From contig DDXA01000004.1 of the NCBI GenBank assembly GCA_002347725.1, positions 744,001-808,000 of the forward strand: DNA of 64,000 nt. Direction: 5' to 3'. The stretch comes from Actinobacteria bacterium UBA2272 (GTDB lineage: Bacteria; Actinomycetota; Coriobacteriia; Anaerosomatales; Anaerosomataceae). The notes beneath the pieces were generated by a model. That model saw nothing but the letters and a program-made list of their open reading frames with translations, was not told the DNA's origin and did no database searches. Within the stretch, counting starts at the first letter, position 1. Each line of letters starts with the position of its first letter. This document shows positions 51,820-59,830 of the stretch, in pieces. The position numbers and the translations under genes were made by a program.

Positions 51820-53007
51820 ATGACGGAAGACAACGGGGCGCCGTCTGCGCCCACCGGGCCGCCGGCACCAGTCGCTACGCCGGAGGTCTCACCTCCACCA
51901 GTGGCCGCGGCACCGGCCTCGCGCGTTCGGCGCGGAGCGGTGCTCTGGGGGGCGGCGCTGGTCGCACTCGGCGGTCTCCTTCTCATCAACCAGTTCGTGC
52001 CGGGTATCGCCATCTGGCGTTACTGGCCACTCATCATCGTCGTGTTCGGCGTCAGATCGATGTTCGGCACCGGGACGGGGAGTTGGTCTATCAAGGATGC
52101 CGCCGAGGGGCTCACGACCGTCACCATCGGTCTGATCTTCCTCGGGCAGATGCTCGGGTATATCGGCTGGAACGCATGGCTCAACATCTTCCGCCTCTGG
52201 CCGCTGCTGCTCGTGGCGCTCGGTCTCGAGATCGCGGGTAAGGGCATGAAGTCCGAGGGGATCCGCACTCTCGGCAGTCTCGTGGTGATCGCCGGGCTTG
52301 CGTACGGCGCACTCGCGATGACGCCGACGGCCGGGTGGTCGTTCTTCGTGCCCGTGAGCGGGGCAGCCGAGACGTTCTCGAGCGAGGCTCCGCACGACTC
52401 TCGGGTCACCGAGGGAACGGCTGTGATCAAGGGTGGCGTCGGGGTGCTCAAGCTCATGGCTGGTGACGATCTGGCCACCGCATCGGGGCGCTCGCCCTTC
52501 ACGCCCGAGTTCGACGTGACGATCGACCGTTCTCACGCGCTCGTGAGCGCCGGACTCGGCAGTGGGACGTGGATGCCCGGTGTCGGGGACACGCGGCTCG
52601 ATGTGACGCTTGACTCCGATGTCGTGTGGGATCTGACCGTCGAGGCGGGTGTCTCGAGTTACGACGTGGATCTGCGGGACCTGGCTGTCGAGGCCGTGAC
52701 CTTCGACGCCGGGGTCTCGGAGGGCCGGATCACGTTCGGCGAGGCCGCGGCATCGGGTCTCCGTGGCCCCGTGGACGTGCGCGTCAAGGCGGGCGTCTCC
52801 GCGCTCACACTGCGGGTTCCCGAGGGCGACAGTGTCCGTGTGGCCGTCAGCCAGGGTCTGTCGGGTGTGACCGCACGTGGTGAGTGGAAGAGCGGCCGTG
52901 ACGGCGATACCCGGACCTATGAGAGCGACGGGTTCCGGACGTCGGGCGCCTACTGGGACATCGATGTTGAGTCAGGCATCGGCAGCATAACTCTCGAGTA
53001 CTACTAG
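51820..53007 (+). CDS. LiaF-like membrane protein with toast-rack domain
   Basis: Membrane protein of 395 residues. A Pro/Ala-rich N-terminus precedes four hydrophobic segments (VLWGAALVALGGLLLINQFV, WRYWPLIIVVFGVRSMF, TTVTIGLIFLGQMLGYIGW, LWPLLLVALGLEIAG; WPLLL/WPLII repeats are typical of DUF5668). A C-terminal beta-rich region from about 200 (GGVGVLKLMAGDDLATASGR) has repeated AGVS-type blocks as in toast-rack/LiaF proteins. It should sit in the membrane with its beta-domain outside. ATG 51820 has AGGAG upstream. It pairs with pspC nine bases downstream, an envelope-stress-type arrangement. Confidence 0.82.
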   Translation: MTEDNGAPSAPTGPPAPVATPEVSPPPVAAAPASRVRRGAVLWGAALVALGGLLLINQFVPGIAIWRYWPLIIVVFGVRSMFGTGTGSWSIKDAAEGLTTVTIGLIFLGQMLGYIGWNAWLNIFRLWPLLLVALGLEIAGKGMKSEGIRTLGSLVVIAGLAYGALAMTPTAGWSFFVPVSGAAETFSSEAPHDSRVTEGTAVIKGGVGVLKLMAGDDLATASGRSPFTPEFDVTIDRSHALVSAGLGSGTWMPGVGDTRLDVTLDSDVVWDLTVEAGVSSYDVDLRDLAVEAVTFDAGVSEGRITFGEAAASGLRGPVDVRVKAGVSALTLRVPEGDSVRVAVSQGLSGVTARGEWKSGRDGDTRTYESDGFRTSGAYWDIDVESGIGSITLEYY

Positions 53008-53016
53008 GAGGTCATC

Positions 53017-53568
53017 GTGACAGAGGACCAGCACCAGCAGACGAACCCTACGGGCGACCACGACTCGACGGGGTGGGTCATTCTCGGGGCCGTGCTGATC
53101 GCGGCGGGCTTCTTCCTTGGCGCCCGAAATCTCGGGATCGTTCCGTGGCCCCTCGGCTATATGTGGGACTTCATCGTCAAGGCACGGGTCGGCATCGGGA
53201 TCGTACTCATCGGCGTGCTGCTCATCTGGTGGTCGCAGTCGGGCAGGGGCTTCAGCGCGCCGAGGCGCGGGACCAGGCTCTACCGCTCTCGCGACGAGAA
53301 GTGGCTCGCGGGAGTGCTCGGCGGGCTCGCGGACTACTTCGGCCTGGATGTCACGCTGCTGCGTCTCGCGTTCGTCGCGCTCGTCGTGCTGTTCGATGTC
53401 GGCGGTCTTGTCGCTGCCTACATCGTGATGGCCATCGTCGTGCCCCAGGCACCCAAGGGCGTGGCGGCTGTTCCCGCAGCACCCGCGGCGTGGCCGCAGG
53501 CACAGGTCCCCGAGTCGCCCGCGCCCGAACCTCCTGCGCCGGTGGATGAGACCAGCGCGGACCGGTGA
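53017..53568 (+). CDS. PspC-domain membrane protein
   Basis: Protein of 183 residues. Two TM helices lie at about 19-38 and 55-70 (GWVILGAVLIAAGFFLGARN and VGIGIVLIGVLLIWW). The PspC domain follows (RLYRSRDEKWLAGVLGGLADYFGLD, seen as RLYRSRDEKWLAGVL and GGLADYFGLD) and includes a TM (FVALVVLFDVGGLVAAYIVM). The tail is Pro/Ala-rich. PspC proteins act in the phage-shock/envelope response. GTG 53017 follows AGGAGG. Its stop overlaps the amidohydrolase start (GTGA at 53565-53568). Confidence 0.88.
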   Translation: MTEDQHQQTNPTGDHDSTGWVILGAVLIAAGFFLGARNLGIVPWPLGYMWDFIVKARVGIGIVLIGVLLIWWSQSGRGFSAPRRGTRLYRSRDEKWLAGVLGGLADYFGLDVTLLRLAFVALVVLFDVGGLVAAYIVMAIVVPQAPKGVAAVPAAPAAWPQAQVPESPAPEPPAPVDETSADR

Positions 53569-54506
53569 GCCTCGCAAGCGGTGGTGCACCCAAGAACGTC
53601 AAGGGGCGTGGCACCGTTCCCGGTGACGTGATCGACGCGCACGTCCATCTGTTCGCACTTCCGCTGTTCCGCGAGTTCGTCGACAAGAATCCCGAGGCGA
53701 ACCCGCGGTGGAAGAAGGCCATCGAGGAGGGCACGTTCGGCCGCCGGCAGGAGGCTCTGCCGGACCTCGGCCCGGAAGCTATGGCCGAGTGGTACGCTGC
53801 GCGCCTCGATGACGCGGATCTCGCACGCGCGGTGGTGGTCTCGGTGCTGCCCGACTCGCAGTACATGCGCGATTTCATCGGCGCCTCCCGGGGACGCGTC
53901 GCGGCGTTGTGCAACCTCGACCCCCGGCTGCCCGACGCGCCGGCGCTGCTCGAGCGCGAGATGGCTGCGGGCTTCAAGGGAGTGAAGCTGCTGCCGGTGA
54001 ACCGCTGCTTCAGGCTCTCGGACCCGGCATGCCGTCCGTTCTTCGAGAAGGCCGCCGAGCTTGGCGCCGCGATCACGGTCCACTACGGCGTGACGGTGGA
54101 TCCACAGGGTGATCTGCGCTATGCGGACCCGACCGATCTCTCGCCCGTGGCTCGCGACTACCCGGAGATCACGTTCGTCATCGCGCACTTCGGCGCGGGC
54201 TACCTGCACGAGGCGCTGCGGCTCGGCTACCAGTGCAAGAATGTGTGCCTGGATTCGTCGGGCACCAACAACTGGATGGACTACGATCCGCATGGGTACA
54301 CCCTCGCGCAGGTCTTCGACCGGGCTCTGACTGCGCTCGGTCCGGAACGAGTGCTCTTCGGCACCGACTCGGGCACGATGGGACCGTACCGGAAGTGGAT
54401 CGCATTTCAGCAGCGTCGAACGCTCGAGGAACTCGGCCACTCCGAACACGATCGCGATCGTGTGCTTCGTGCCAACGCCGTGCGGATCTTTCGCCTGGAC
54501 GTGTAA
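53565..54506 (+). CDS. Amidohydrolase-family (PF04909-like) hydrolase
   Basis: Soluble metal-dependent hydrolase of 313 residues. Metal ligands: HxH in IDAHVHLF, GFKGVKLLPVNR, His in TVHYGVT, IAHFGAG and Asp in LFGTDSGTMGP. The fold matches the Amidohydro_2 type, whose members decarboxylate or hydrolyse ring substrates; the substrate is unknown. GTG 53565 overlaps pspC, so the start is coupled. It is 12 bases before the methyltransferase. Why an enzyme is coupled to envelope-stress genes is unclear. Confidence 0.82.
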   Translation: MSLASGGAPKNVKGRGTVPGDVIDAHVHLFALPLFREFVDKNPEANPRWKKAIEEGTFGRRQEALPDLGPEAMAEWYAARLDDADLARAVVVSVLPDSQYMRDFIGASRGRVAALCNLDPRLPDAPALLEREMAAGFKGVKLLPVNRCFRLSDPACRPFFEKAAELGAAITVHYGVTVDPQGDLRYADPTDLSPVARDYPEITFVIAHFGAGYLHEALRLGYQCKNVCLDSSGTNNWMDYDPHGYTLAQVFDRALTALGPERVLFGTDSGTMGPYRKWIAFQQRRTLEELGHSEHDRDRVLRANAVRIFRLDV

Positions 54507-54518
54507 GGAGGGGCGGCG

Positions 54519-55352
54519 GTGAGCTGGACGCGACACAACGAAGAGCGCGAATACGATGAGCTCGTGGACTGGGACCGCCGCCTGGCGCGCGAAGCGCCGT
54601 TCTTCGAGGGGATGTTCGCCGGCTACAACGTGCGGTCGGTGGCGGACGTGGGAGCCGGCAGTGCACGCCACGCCATCCTGTACCGCTCGTGGGGCCTCGA
54701 GGTCTGGGCGATCGATCCGAGTGAGGACATGCTCGAGCTGGCGCGCGAGAACGCCGGGCGGCTCGGGAGCGACGTCCGCATCGTGGAGGGCGGCTTCGGC
54801 GACGTCGCTCGCATCGTCGGCGCACAGGTGGACGCCATCACCTGCACCGGCAATGCCCTCCCGCACGTGCGCTCGCTGCGGGGACTCCATGATGCGCTGC
54901 GCGATTTCGCCGAGGCGCTCGTCCCGGGCGGGCTGCTCGTGTTGCACTACCTCAACCATCACCGGCTCATCACGCAACGGATCCGCACGATGTCGCCGGT
55001 ATTCAGGGAGACGCCCGCCGGTGACAAGTTCTTCGTGCGCCTGCTCGACTACACCCCGGACGGCGACGGGGTCCTGTTCGACTTCGTCACCCTTCTTCGC
55101 GACGCCAGCGTGCGGGAGGGCGAGCACACGATCGAGAGCTGGCCTGCGACGCTCGCGGCCGATCCGTCCGGTGGCTGGAGTGTGCGGTCGCGCCGGTCGC
55201 TGCACTTCGCCATGGTGCCCGAGATGATCACGCGCGAGCTCGAGAGCGCCGGCTTTGCCGATGTGCGCATCCTCGGCGATCACACGGGGCGCCTGCTGGA
55301 CGAGGATACCGACGAGAGCATCATCGTGGTGGCCGTGAAGGCCCTACGCTAG
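54519..55352 (+). CDS. Class I SAM-dependent methyltransferase
   Basis: Soluble protein of 277 residues. Motif I is VADVGAGSARHAILY, motif II is VWAIDPSEDMLELAR, and motif IV-like is AITCTGNALPHV, with GGLLVLHYLNHHRLI after. GTG 54519 follows AAGGAGGGG. The fold resembles small-molecule methyltransferases (Methyltransf_25), but the substrate is not identifiable. Its stop codon shares bases with the stop of the convergent maf gene (CTAG at 55349-55352). Confidence 0.85.
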   Translation: MSWTRHNEEREYDELVDWDRRLAREAPFFEGMFAGYNVRSVADVGAGSARHAILYRSWGLEVWAIDPSEDMLELARENAGRLGSDVRIVEGGFGDVARIVGAQVDAITCTGNALPHVRSLRGLHDALRDFAEALVPGGLLVLHYLNHHRLITQRIRTMSPVFRETPAGDKFFVRLLDYTPDGDGVLFDFVTLLRDASVREGEHTIESWPATLAADPSGGWSVRSRRSLHFAMVPEMITRELESAGFADVRILGDHTGRLLDEDTDESIIVVAVKALR

Positions 55353-56023
55353 ACTCGGGGCTTGCTTCCACACACCAGCGGCCCAAGCAAGCAGCGGCGA
55401 TCAAGCGCCGCGTCGCACGCACGAATCGGCACGACGAGCCCCCGGGCGATCGTACCGGCACGACCGGAGGCCAGCTCGGCGTACAGGTGGCACAGAGGCA
55501 ATCCTGCCACATTCTGGAAGCACTCGTCATCGGCCACGCTGGCGAGATGGTGTTCGATGTTGTAGGCGCCGGCGCATCCCAGATACTCACCCCGTGCGAT
55601 CCACGCGTCCGTCGTCGCCTCGTCGAGCGCGCGCATCGTCACCCGGGTGGTCGTGGCGAAGGTATCCGGAGCGGTCGCGCCGTCAGGTAGGAGCGCCACG
55701 CCGGTCACGACCTCGTGTGTGCGGCCGGCAAGGCTGCCGAGCATGCGGCGGGCGTCGGCCTCGTCGGCCGGTTTGCCGAGCACAACACCGTCGGATACCA
55801 CGATGGTGTCGAACGCGAGGATCAGCGATCCGTCACCGGACACCGCCCGGGCGGCCAGCGCCTTCTCGGCGGCGAGCGAGGCGGCGAGCGGGGCGGGCTC
55901 GAGCGGCGCGCCGAGGTCCTCGGGAGTGTCCACCGACATGACACCGATGTCGAGCCCGAGCCATTCGATGAGCCGGCGGCGCCGGGGAGACGCCGACGCC
56001 AGAAGCACTAAGGGAGCGTCCAT
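55349..56023 (-). CDS. maf: Maf-family nucleotide pyrophosphatase
   Basis: Protein of 224 residues that should hydrolyse non-canonical or d/rNTPs. Motifs: LVLLASASPRRRRLIEWLG at the N-terminus, FDTIVVSDGVVLGKP centrally, and TRVTMRAL. The usual C-terminal block is diverged to GCAGAYNIEHHLASV and NVAGLPLCHLY, and a Cys-rich tail (ACDAALDRRCLLGPLVCGS) adds about 20 residues. ATG 56023 has no ribosome-binding site; TATCAT at 56032-56037 suggests a leaderless transcript. A longer upstream frame has no family match. Divergent from the second HEAT gene. Confidence 0.87.
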   Translation of the reverse strand: MDAPLVLLASASPRRRRLIEWLGLDIGVMSVDTPEDLGAPLEPAPLAASLAAEKALAARAVSGDGSLILAFDTIVVSDGVVLGKPADEADARRMLGSLAGRTHEVVTGVALLPDGATAPDTFATTTRVTMRALDEATTDAWIARGEYLGCAGAYNIEHHLASVADDECFQNVAGLPLCHLYAELASGRAGTIARGLVVPIRACDAALDRRCLLGPLVCGSKPRV

Positions 56024-56031
56024 GGTCAGCG

Positions 56032-56037
56032 ATGATA
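56032..56037 (-). promoter_or_regulatory. -10 element suggesting leaderless maf transcript
   Basis: On the minus strand TATCAT is followed by eight bases and then the ATG. No Shine-Dalgarno intervenes, so transcription likely starts at or near the start codon. Confidence 0.45.
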
Positions 56038-56098
56038 GCACCGGCCGCGCGTAACCGGCATAATCGGTGGCGTGCGCTCCGCTGCAGGAAGAGAGCCG

Positions 56099-58258
56099 AT
56101 GTACACTGGCGAGTCCAAACCCGAGAAGGCACCCGAGGCGGTTGAACGCTTCGTCAAGCACCTTCTCGTCACGTACAAGGCGGTGCAGCTCTATCCTGCT
56201 GCGAGCGACATTCCCCTCGAGAATGCCGCGGTTCTGATCGGCATGCTGCGCGGGCTGCTTCGGGAGCGCTCGGAACTGAAGTTCCAGGTGACGAAGACCG
56301 GGCTGTTGTACGGCGCGCTTCCGGTATTGCCGGGGCAGAAGGTGTTCGAGTCTTTCGCACGCGAGTTCTATCATCGGTCGCTTGCCGACGTGCGCTTCCA
56401 CGCTTCGGTGACCCCGAAGCAGGTCGTCGGGTTCCTGCGCGTCTTGCAGGAGTCTGCCGGGGAGATCCAGGCCTCCGGTGGTTTCGAGCAGCGGCTGTGG
56501 GATCTGCAGGTGGACGGAGTCAGCGTTGGCCTCGTCTCAACGAAGATCGTGGACACAGAGCTGACCGCAGAGAGCGCTTCTGCCATTCCGGATGAGGAGT
56601 GGCCACCGGCACACGAGCGGATCGACGAGCTCGTCGAATCGGCCTACGGCGCCCGGCCGCGCGATCAGCGGATTCTCGTGCGGTTCGTGCAGAACCCGCG
56701 CCTGGTCTCGCGCTACCTGGGCGATCTTGCCGCGTCGGGCCGCGGTGGTCGTCCGCTCGCCAAGCTGATCGCGGGGAGGGTCGTGTCGCTTGCGCACGTA
56801 GCGTACGGCGAGCTGTCCGAGGACCAGCCCGCGCTGTTCAGATCGATCGCGGAGAGTCTGCTCTCACTCGATCCGGACGTCCGGCGCGACGTACTCGTCG
56901 AGCGACTGCTACCCGACGCGCGGCTTGACGAGTCGGTGGCGGGCGTGCTCAGACAGTTCGAGCTGAGCGAACTGTGCAATGCGCTCGTCGAGGGCATGAG
57001 TCCCGACCCGGTCTCGAGAGACGGTCTGTCTCGGGCCATCCGGAACCTCGCCGTGATCACCCTGCGGCCCAAGGAGGAGGTCCTTGGCGCTGCCGAAGAC
57101 GCCATGCGCGGGGCTGGTGCCGACGAGTCCACCATCGCTACGGTTCTGGAGAATGCAGCGCCGTCGCGGCTGAGCGCGGCACCTCCCGCCGATGAGCGAG
57201 TCGAGAGCGTGGAGAACATCCTGCGACTGGTCGACCTGGCTCCCGTGGCCGCCGAGGCCGAAGGCGACGACGTCGCCGCGGTGCGGGCCGAGGTCGCCGC
57301 CGGCGTCTCCGACGGCGACATCATGCTCGGCATCGTCACGCTCATCTCGATCGAGCGCCGTCCCGAGATGTTCACGTCCCTCATGGCGATCGTGGAAGAC
57401 GGACTCGGCCTTCTGCTGGAGTGGGGCGAGTACGAGGATGCGGCCGATGCCGCCGGTGCGTTTGCCGCGCTCCAAGGCGACGAGACGCTCGAACCCGCGC
57501 AGCGCGAACGCGTGCACGACGCTCTTGTCACGATGGCCCGACCACGGCACATGCGGGAGCTGACGGCCGCGCTCAGGCGGCACGATTCCGGCACGGTCGA
57601 GCACGAGGCGTGCAGACGGCTGCTCAACACACTGGGCGAGCACACGATCAGCCCGCTACTCGAGGTGCTGGCGGACGAGCCGGACATGGCGGCTCGCAAG
57701 GCGCTCGTCGACCTGGTCTCGTCTATAGCACCCCGGCACATCGGCACGCTCGGCGAGCGTGTGGCGGATCCCCGGTGGTACTTCGTGCGCAACGTCGTCG
57801 CCATCCTGGGCTCGACACGCCGTCCCGACGCGGTGCCTCACCTTGCGCGCACGTTGCGTCACAGCGACTCCCGCGTGCGTCGTGAGACGATCAGGGCCGT
57901 CGCCGGGATACGCGACCGTCTTGCCGGTGAGATGCTCATAGCGGCGCTCGCCGACGAGGACGCGCAGAACGTCGGCCTCGCGGCGCGGCTGCTCGGCACG
58001 CTCGGCACGGGCGGAGCCCTTGCGGCGCTCTCGCAGGTCGCGCGCGGCGAGGGCCGCGGCAACCGCGAAGTGGGTGCCCGGATCGAGGCGATCGAGGCGC
58101 TCGGCCGGCTCGGCAAGCCTGAGGCCGAGGCGGTGCTCAACGACATCATTCGTCAGCGTGGCATCATTCGGACCGGCAGGTCGCGCGAACTGCGCACCGC
58201 TGCCGAGACGGCGCTTGCGGGCTTGCACCGTGCTCTGAAGTCGGGAGGTGGAGCATGA
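56099..58258 (+). CDS. HEAT-repeat protein with N-terminal LYPxxxP domain (second copy)
   Basis: Soluble protein of 719 residues, paralogue of the 658-residue protein at 48369. The N-terminal domain has QLYPAASDIP (about 30-39), then LKFQVTKTGLLYGALPVLPG. A long helical middle follows, and HEAT repeats cover the C-terminal third (LARTLRHSDSRVRRETIRAV, IAALADEDAQNVGLAARLL-type units). It ends RTGRSRELRTAAETALAGL. ATG 56099 follows AGGAAGAG; an in-frame GTG at 56072 is possible. It overlaps the HD-GYP gene by ATGA and is probably a scaffold or receptor for it. Confidence 0.86.
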   Translation: MYTGESKPEKAPEAVERFVKHLLVTYKAVQLYPAASDIPLENAAVLIGMLRGLLRERSELKFQVTKTGLLYGALPVLPGQKVFESFAREFYHRSLADVRFHASVTPKQVVGFLRVLQESAGEIQASGGFEQRLWDLQVDGVSVGLVSTKIVDTELTAESASAIPDEEWPPAHERIDELVESAYGARPRDQRILVRFVQNPRLVSRYLGDLAASGRGGRPLAKLIAGRVVSLAHVAYGELSEDQPALFRSIAESLLSLDPDVRRDVLVERLLPDARLDESVAGVLRQFELSELCNALVEGMSPDPVSRDGLSRAIRNLAVITLRPKEEVLGAAEDAMRGAGADESTIATVLENAAPSRLSAAPPADERVESVENILRLVDLAPVAAEAEGDDVAAVRAEVAAGVSDGDIMLGIVTLISIERRPEMFTSLMAIVEDGLGLLLEWGEYEDAADAAGAFAALQGDETLEPAQRERVHDALVTMARPRHMRELTAALRRHDSGTVEHEACRRLLNTLGEHTISPLLEVLADEPDMAARKALVDLVSSIAPRHIGTLGERVADPRWYFVRNVVAILGSTRRPDAVPHLARTLRHSDSRVRRETIRAVAGIRDRLAGEMLIAALADEDAQNVGLAARLLGTLGTGGALAALSQVARGEGRGNREVGARIEAIEALGRLGKPEAEAVLNDIIRQRGIIRTGRSRELRTAAETALAGLHRALKSGGGA

Positions 58259-59772
58259 GCGACGAGCAGCCCATCATCCCGGGGGATCAGACGGAGGTCA
58301 GGGCGCCGCACAGTGACAGGGAAGGCGCCGCGGCGGGGTCCGACTTCGAGCGCATCACCGCCGAAGTGAAGGACCTGTCCGGGTCGCAGACGTTCTCGTC
58401 CAAGCAGCTGACGCGTGCGCGGGAGCTGCTCACGAGGCTGTACAGTCTCCGTCGCGCGTGCCGTCTCTACCCGCCGGGGCACCCCGCGATGGGCGAGGCC
58501 GCAGGCGAACTCTACGATGTTCTCGCGCTCTACCACGCCGAGGGCACCGACGTGCCGCTGACGTTCTTCGAGGAAGAGGTGCTTCTGGGCAGCCAGGTGC
58601 TTGCCGAGGACAGCGTCCTGTTCGACCAGCTCATCCGGGACATCAGTGCGATCGGGGCCGGGAGCATCACGTTCTTGCGTGACGTCACACCCGCCGAGAT
58701 CGAGCGATTCGGCCCGGTCCTCGGCGCGCGCGCTGAGGATGTGGCGTCTTTCGAGGGTGGCGTGTCGGCGCTTGTGGAGCGCGCCAACGTGCCGCACATC
58801 GTGGTGAGCACCGTAAGCATCGTTCGCGACGACGTGACCGTTTCGGAGGGGGACGGCCGTCAGGTCGCGAAGGCGACGTATACCGGCGCGGTCGATCTGC
58901 TCCGCGAGCTCGAGCGCCTCATCCGTTCCAATCACGTGATCAGCGCCGGCCACGTGAAGAGCACAGTGCGCAGTCTCGTGGACAACATCCTGCGCAACCG
59001 TTTCGCGATGCTCGAACTCTCGGGCCTCAAGAGCTTCGACGAGTACACGTTCTTCCATTCGGTCAACGTCGCGATCCTCTCGCTGGCACTGGGCTCCAAG
59101 CTCACCCGTGACTACCGCTTCTTGTCCTCACTCGGGGTCGGCGCCCTGCTGCACGATATCGGCAAGATGTCCGTCGACCTGGCCACGCTCAACAAGGAGG
59201 GCCCGCTCACCAGCGACGAATGGGCGGAGATCCGGCACCATCCGGTGCACGGCGCCGAGATGACCGCGCTCACGAACGGCCTGGATCGGGCATCGATCGT
59301 GTGTGTTCTCGAGCACCATATGCGGTACGACCTCACGGGCTACCCGCAGCGCGAGCCCAAACGTACGCAGCACATCTCGAGCCGCATCGTCGCGGTGGCC
59401 GACGCGTACGACGCGATGACCTCGCAGCGCCCGTACAGTGCGCCGCGCATGCAAGACGAGGCGATGGGTGTTGTCGTCCGCAACGCCGGGACCGCGCTCG
59501 ACCCGACGCTCGTACGCCTGTTCGTCGATCTGCTCGGCTACTTCCCGCCGCGCTCGGTGGTGCTTCTGAGCACGGGCGAGACCGCGATCGTGGTCAGCCC
59601 GAGTCCCTCGGACCCGGCCCGGCCGGTCGTGCGCATCATCGCGGACAGCGCGGGAACGATGATCGAGCCGGTCGATCTCGACCTCAGCGTCACCGCCGAC
59701 AGTGGCGGGCGCTCGGCGCTCCGCTGCCTCGATCCCGCTGGCCTGAATGTGGACATCGCCGACTTCCTTTAG
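58255..59772 (+). CDS. HD-GYP phosphodiesterase-like protein with N-terminal LYPxxxP domain
   Basis: Protein of 505 residues. It has an N-terminal 60-residue variable part, then the shared domain with RLYPPGHP (Tyr72) and a segment ending EEEVLLGSQVLAEDS. The HD-GYP domain runs from about 245: FFHSVNVAILS, LLHDIGKMSV, RHHPVHGAEM, LEHHMRYDLTGYP and VAVADAYDAMTSQRPY. All metal ligands and the GYP are present, so hydrolysis of c-di-GMP or a related signal is plausible. A C-terminal beta-rich tail follows. ATG 58255 overlaps the HEAT gene (ATGA). It is the canonical member of the two HD proteins in this window. Confidence 0.9.
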   Translation: MSDEQPIIPGDQTEVRAPHSDREGAAAGSDFERITAEVKDLSGSQTFSSKQLTRARELLTRLYSLRRACRLYPPGHPAMGEAAGELYDVLALYHAEGTDVPLTFFEEEVLLGSQVLAEDSVLFDQLIRDISAIGAGSITFLRDVTPAEIERFGPVLGARAEDVASFEGGVSALVERANVPHIVVSTVSIVRDDVTVSEGDGRQVAKATYTGAVDLLRELERLIRSNHVISAGHVKSTVRSLVDNILRNRFAMLELSGLKSFDEYTFFHSVNVAILSLALGSKLTRDYRFLSSLGVGALLHDIGKMSVDLATLNKEGPLTSDEWAEIRHHPVHGAEMTALTNGLDRASIVCVLEHHMRYDLTGYPQREPKRTQHISSRIVAVADAYDAMTSQRPYSAPRMQDEAMGVVVRNAGTALDPTLVRLFVDLLGYFPPRSVVLLSTGETAIVVSPSPSDPARPVVRIIADSAGTMIEPVDLDLSVTADSGGRSALRCLDPAGLNVDIADFL

Positions 59773-59830
59773 GGCGTTGGGCCTCCGGCGGGTACCATCA
59801 TGACGTGAGAACCTACTGCCGGGAGGCACA

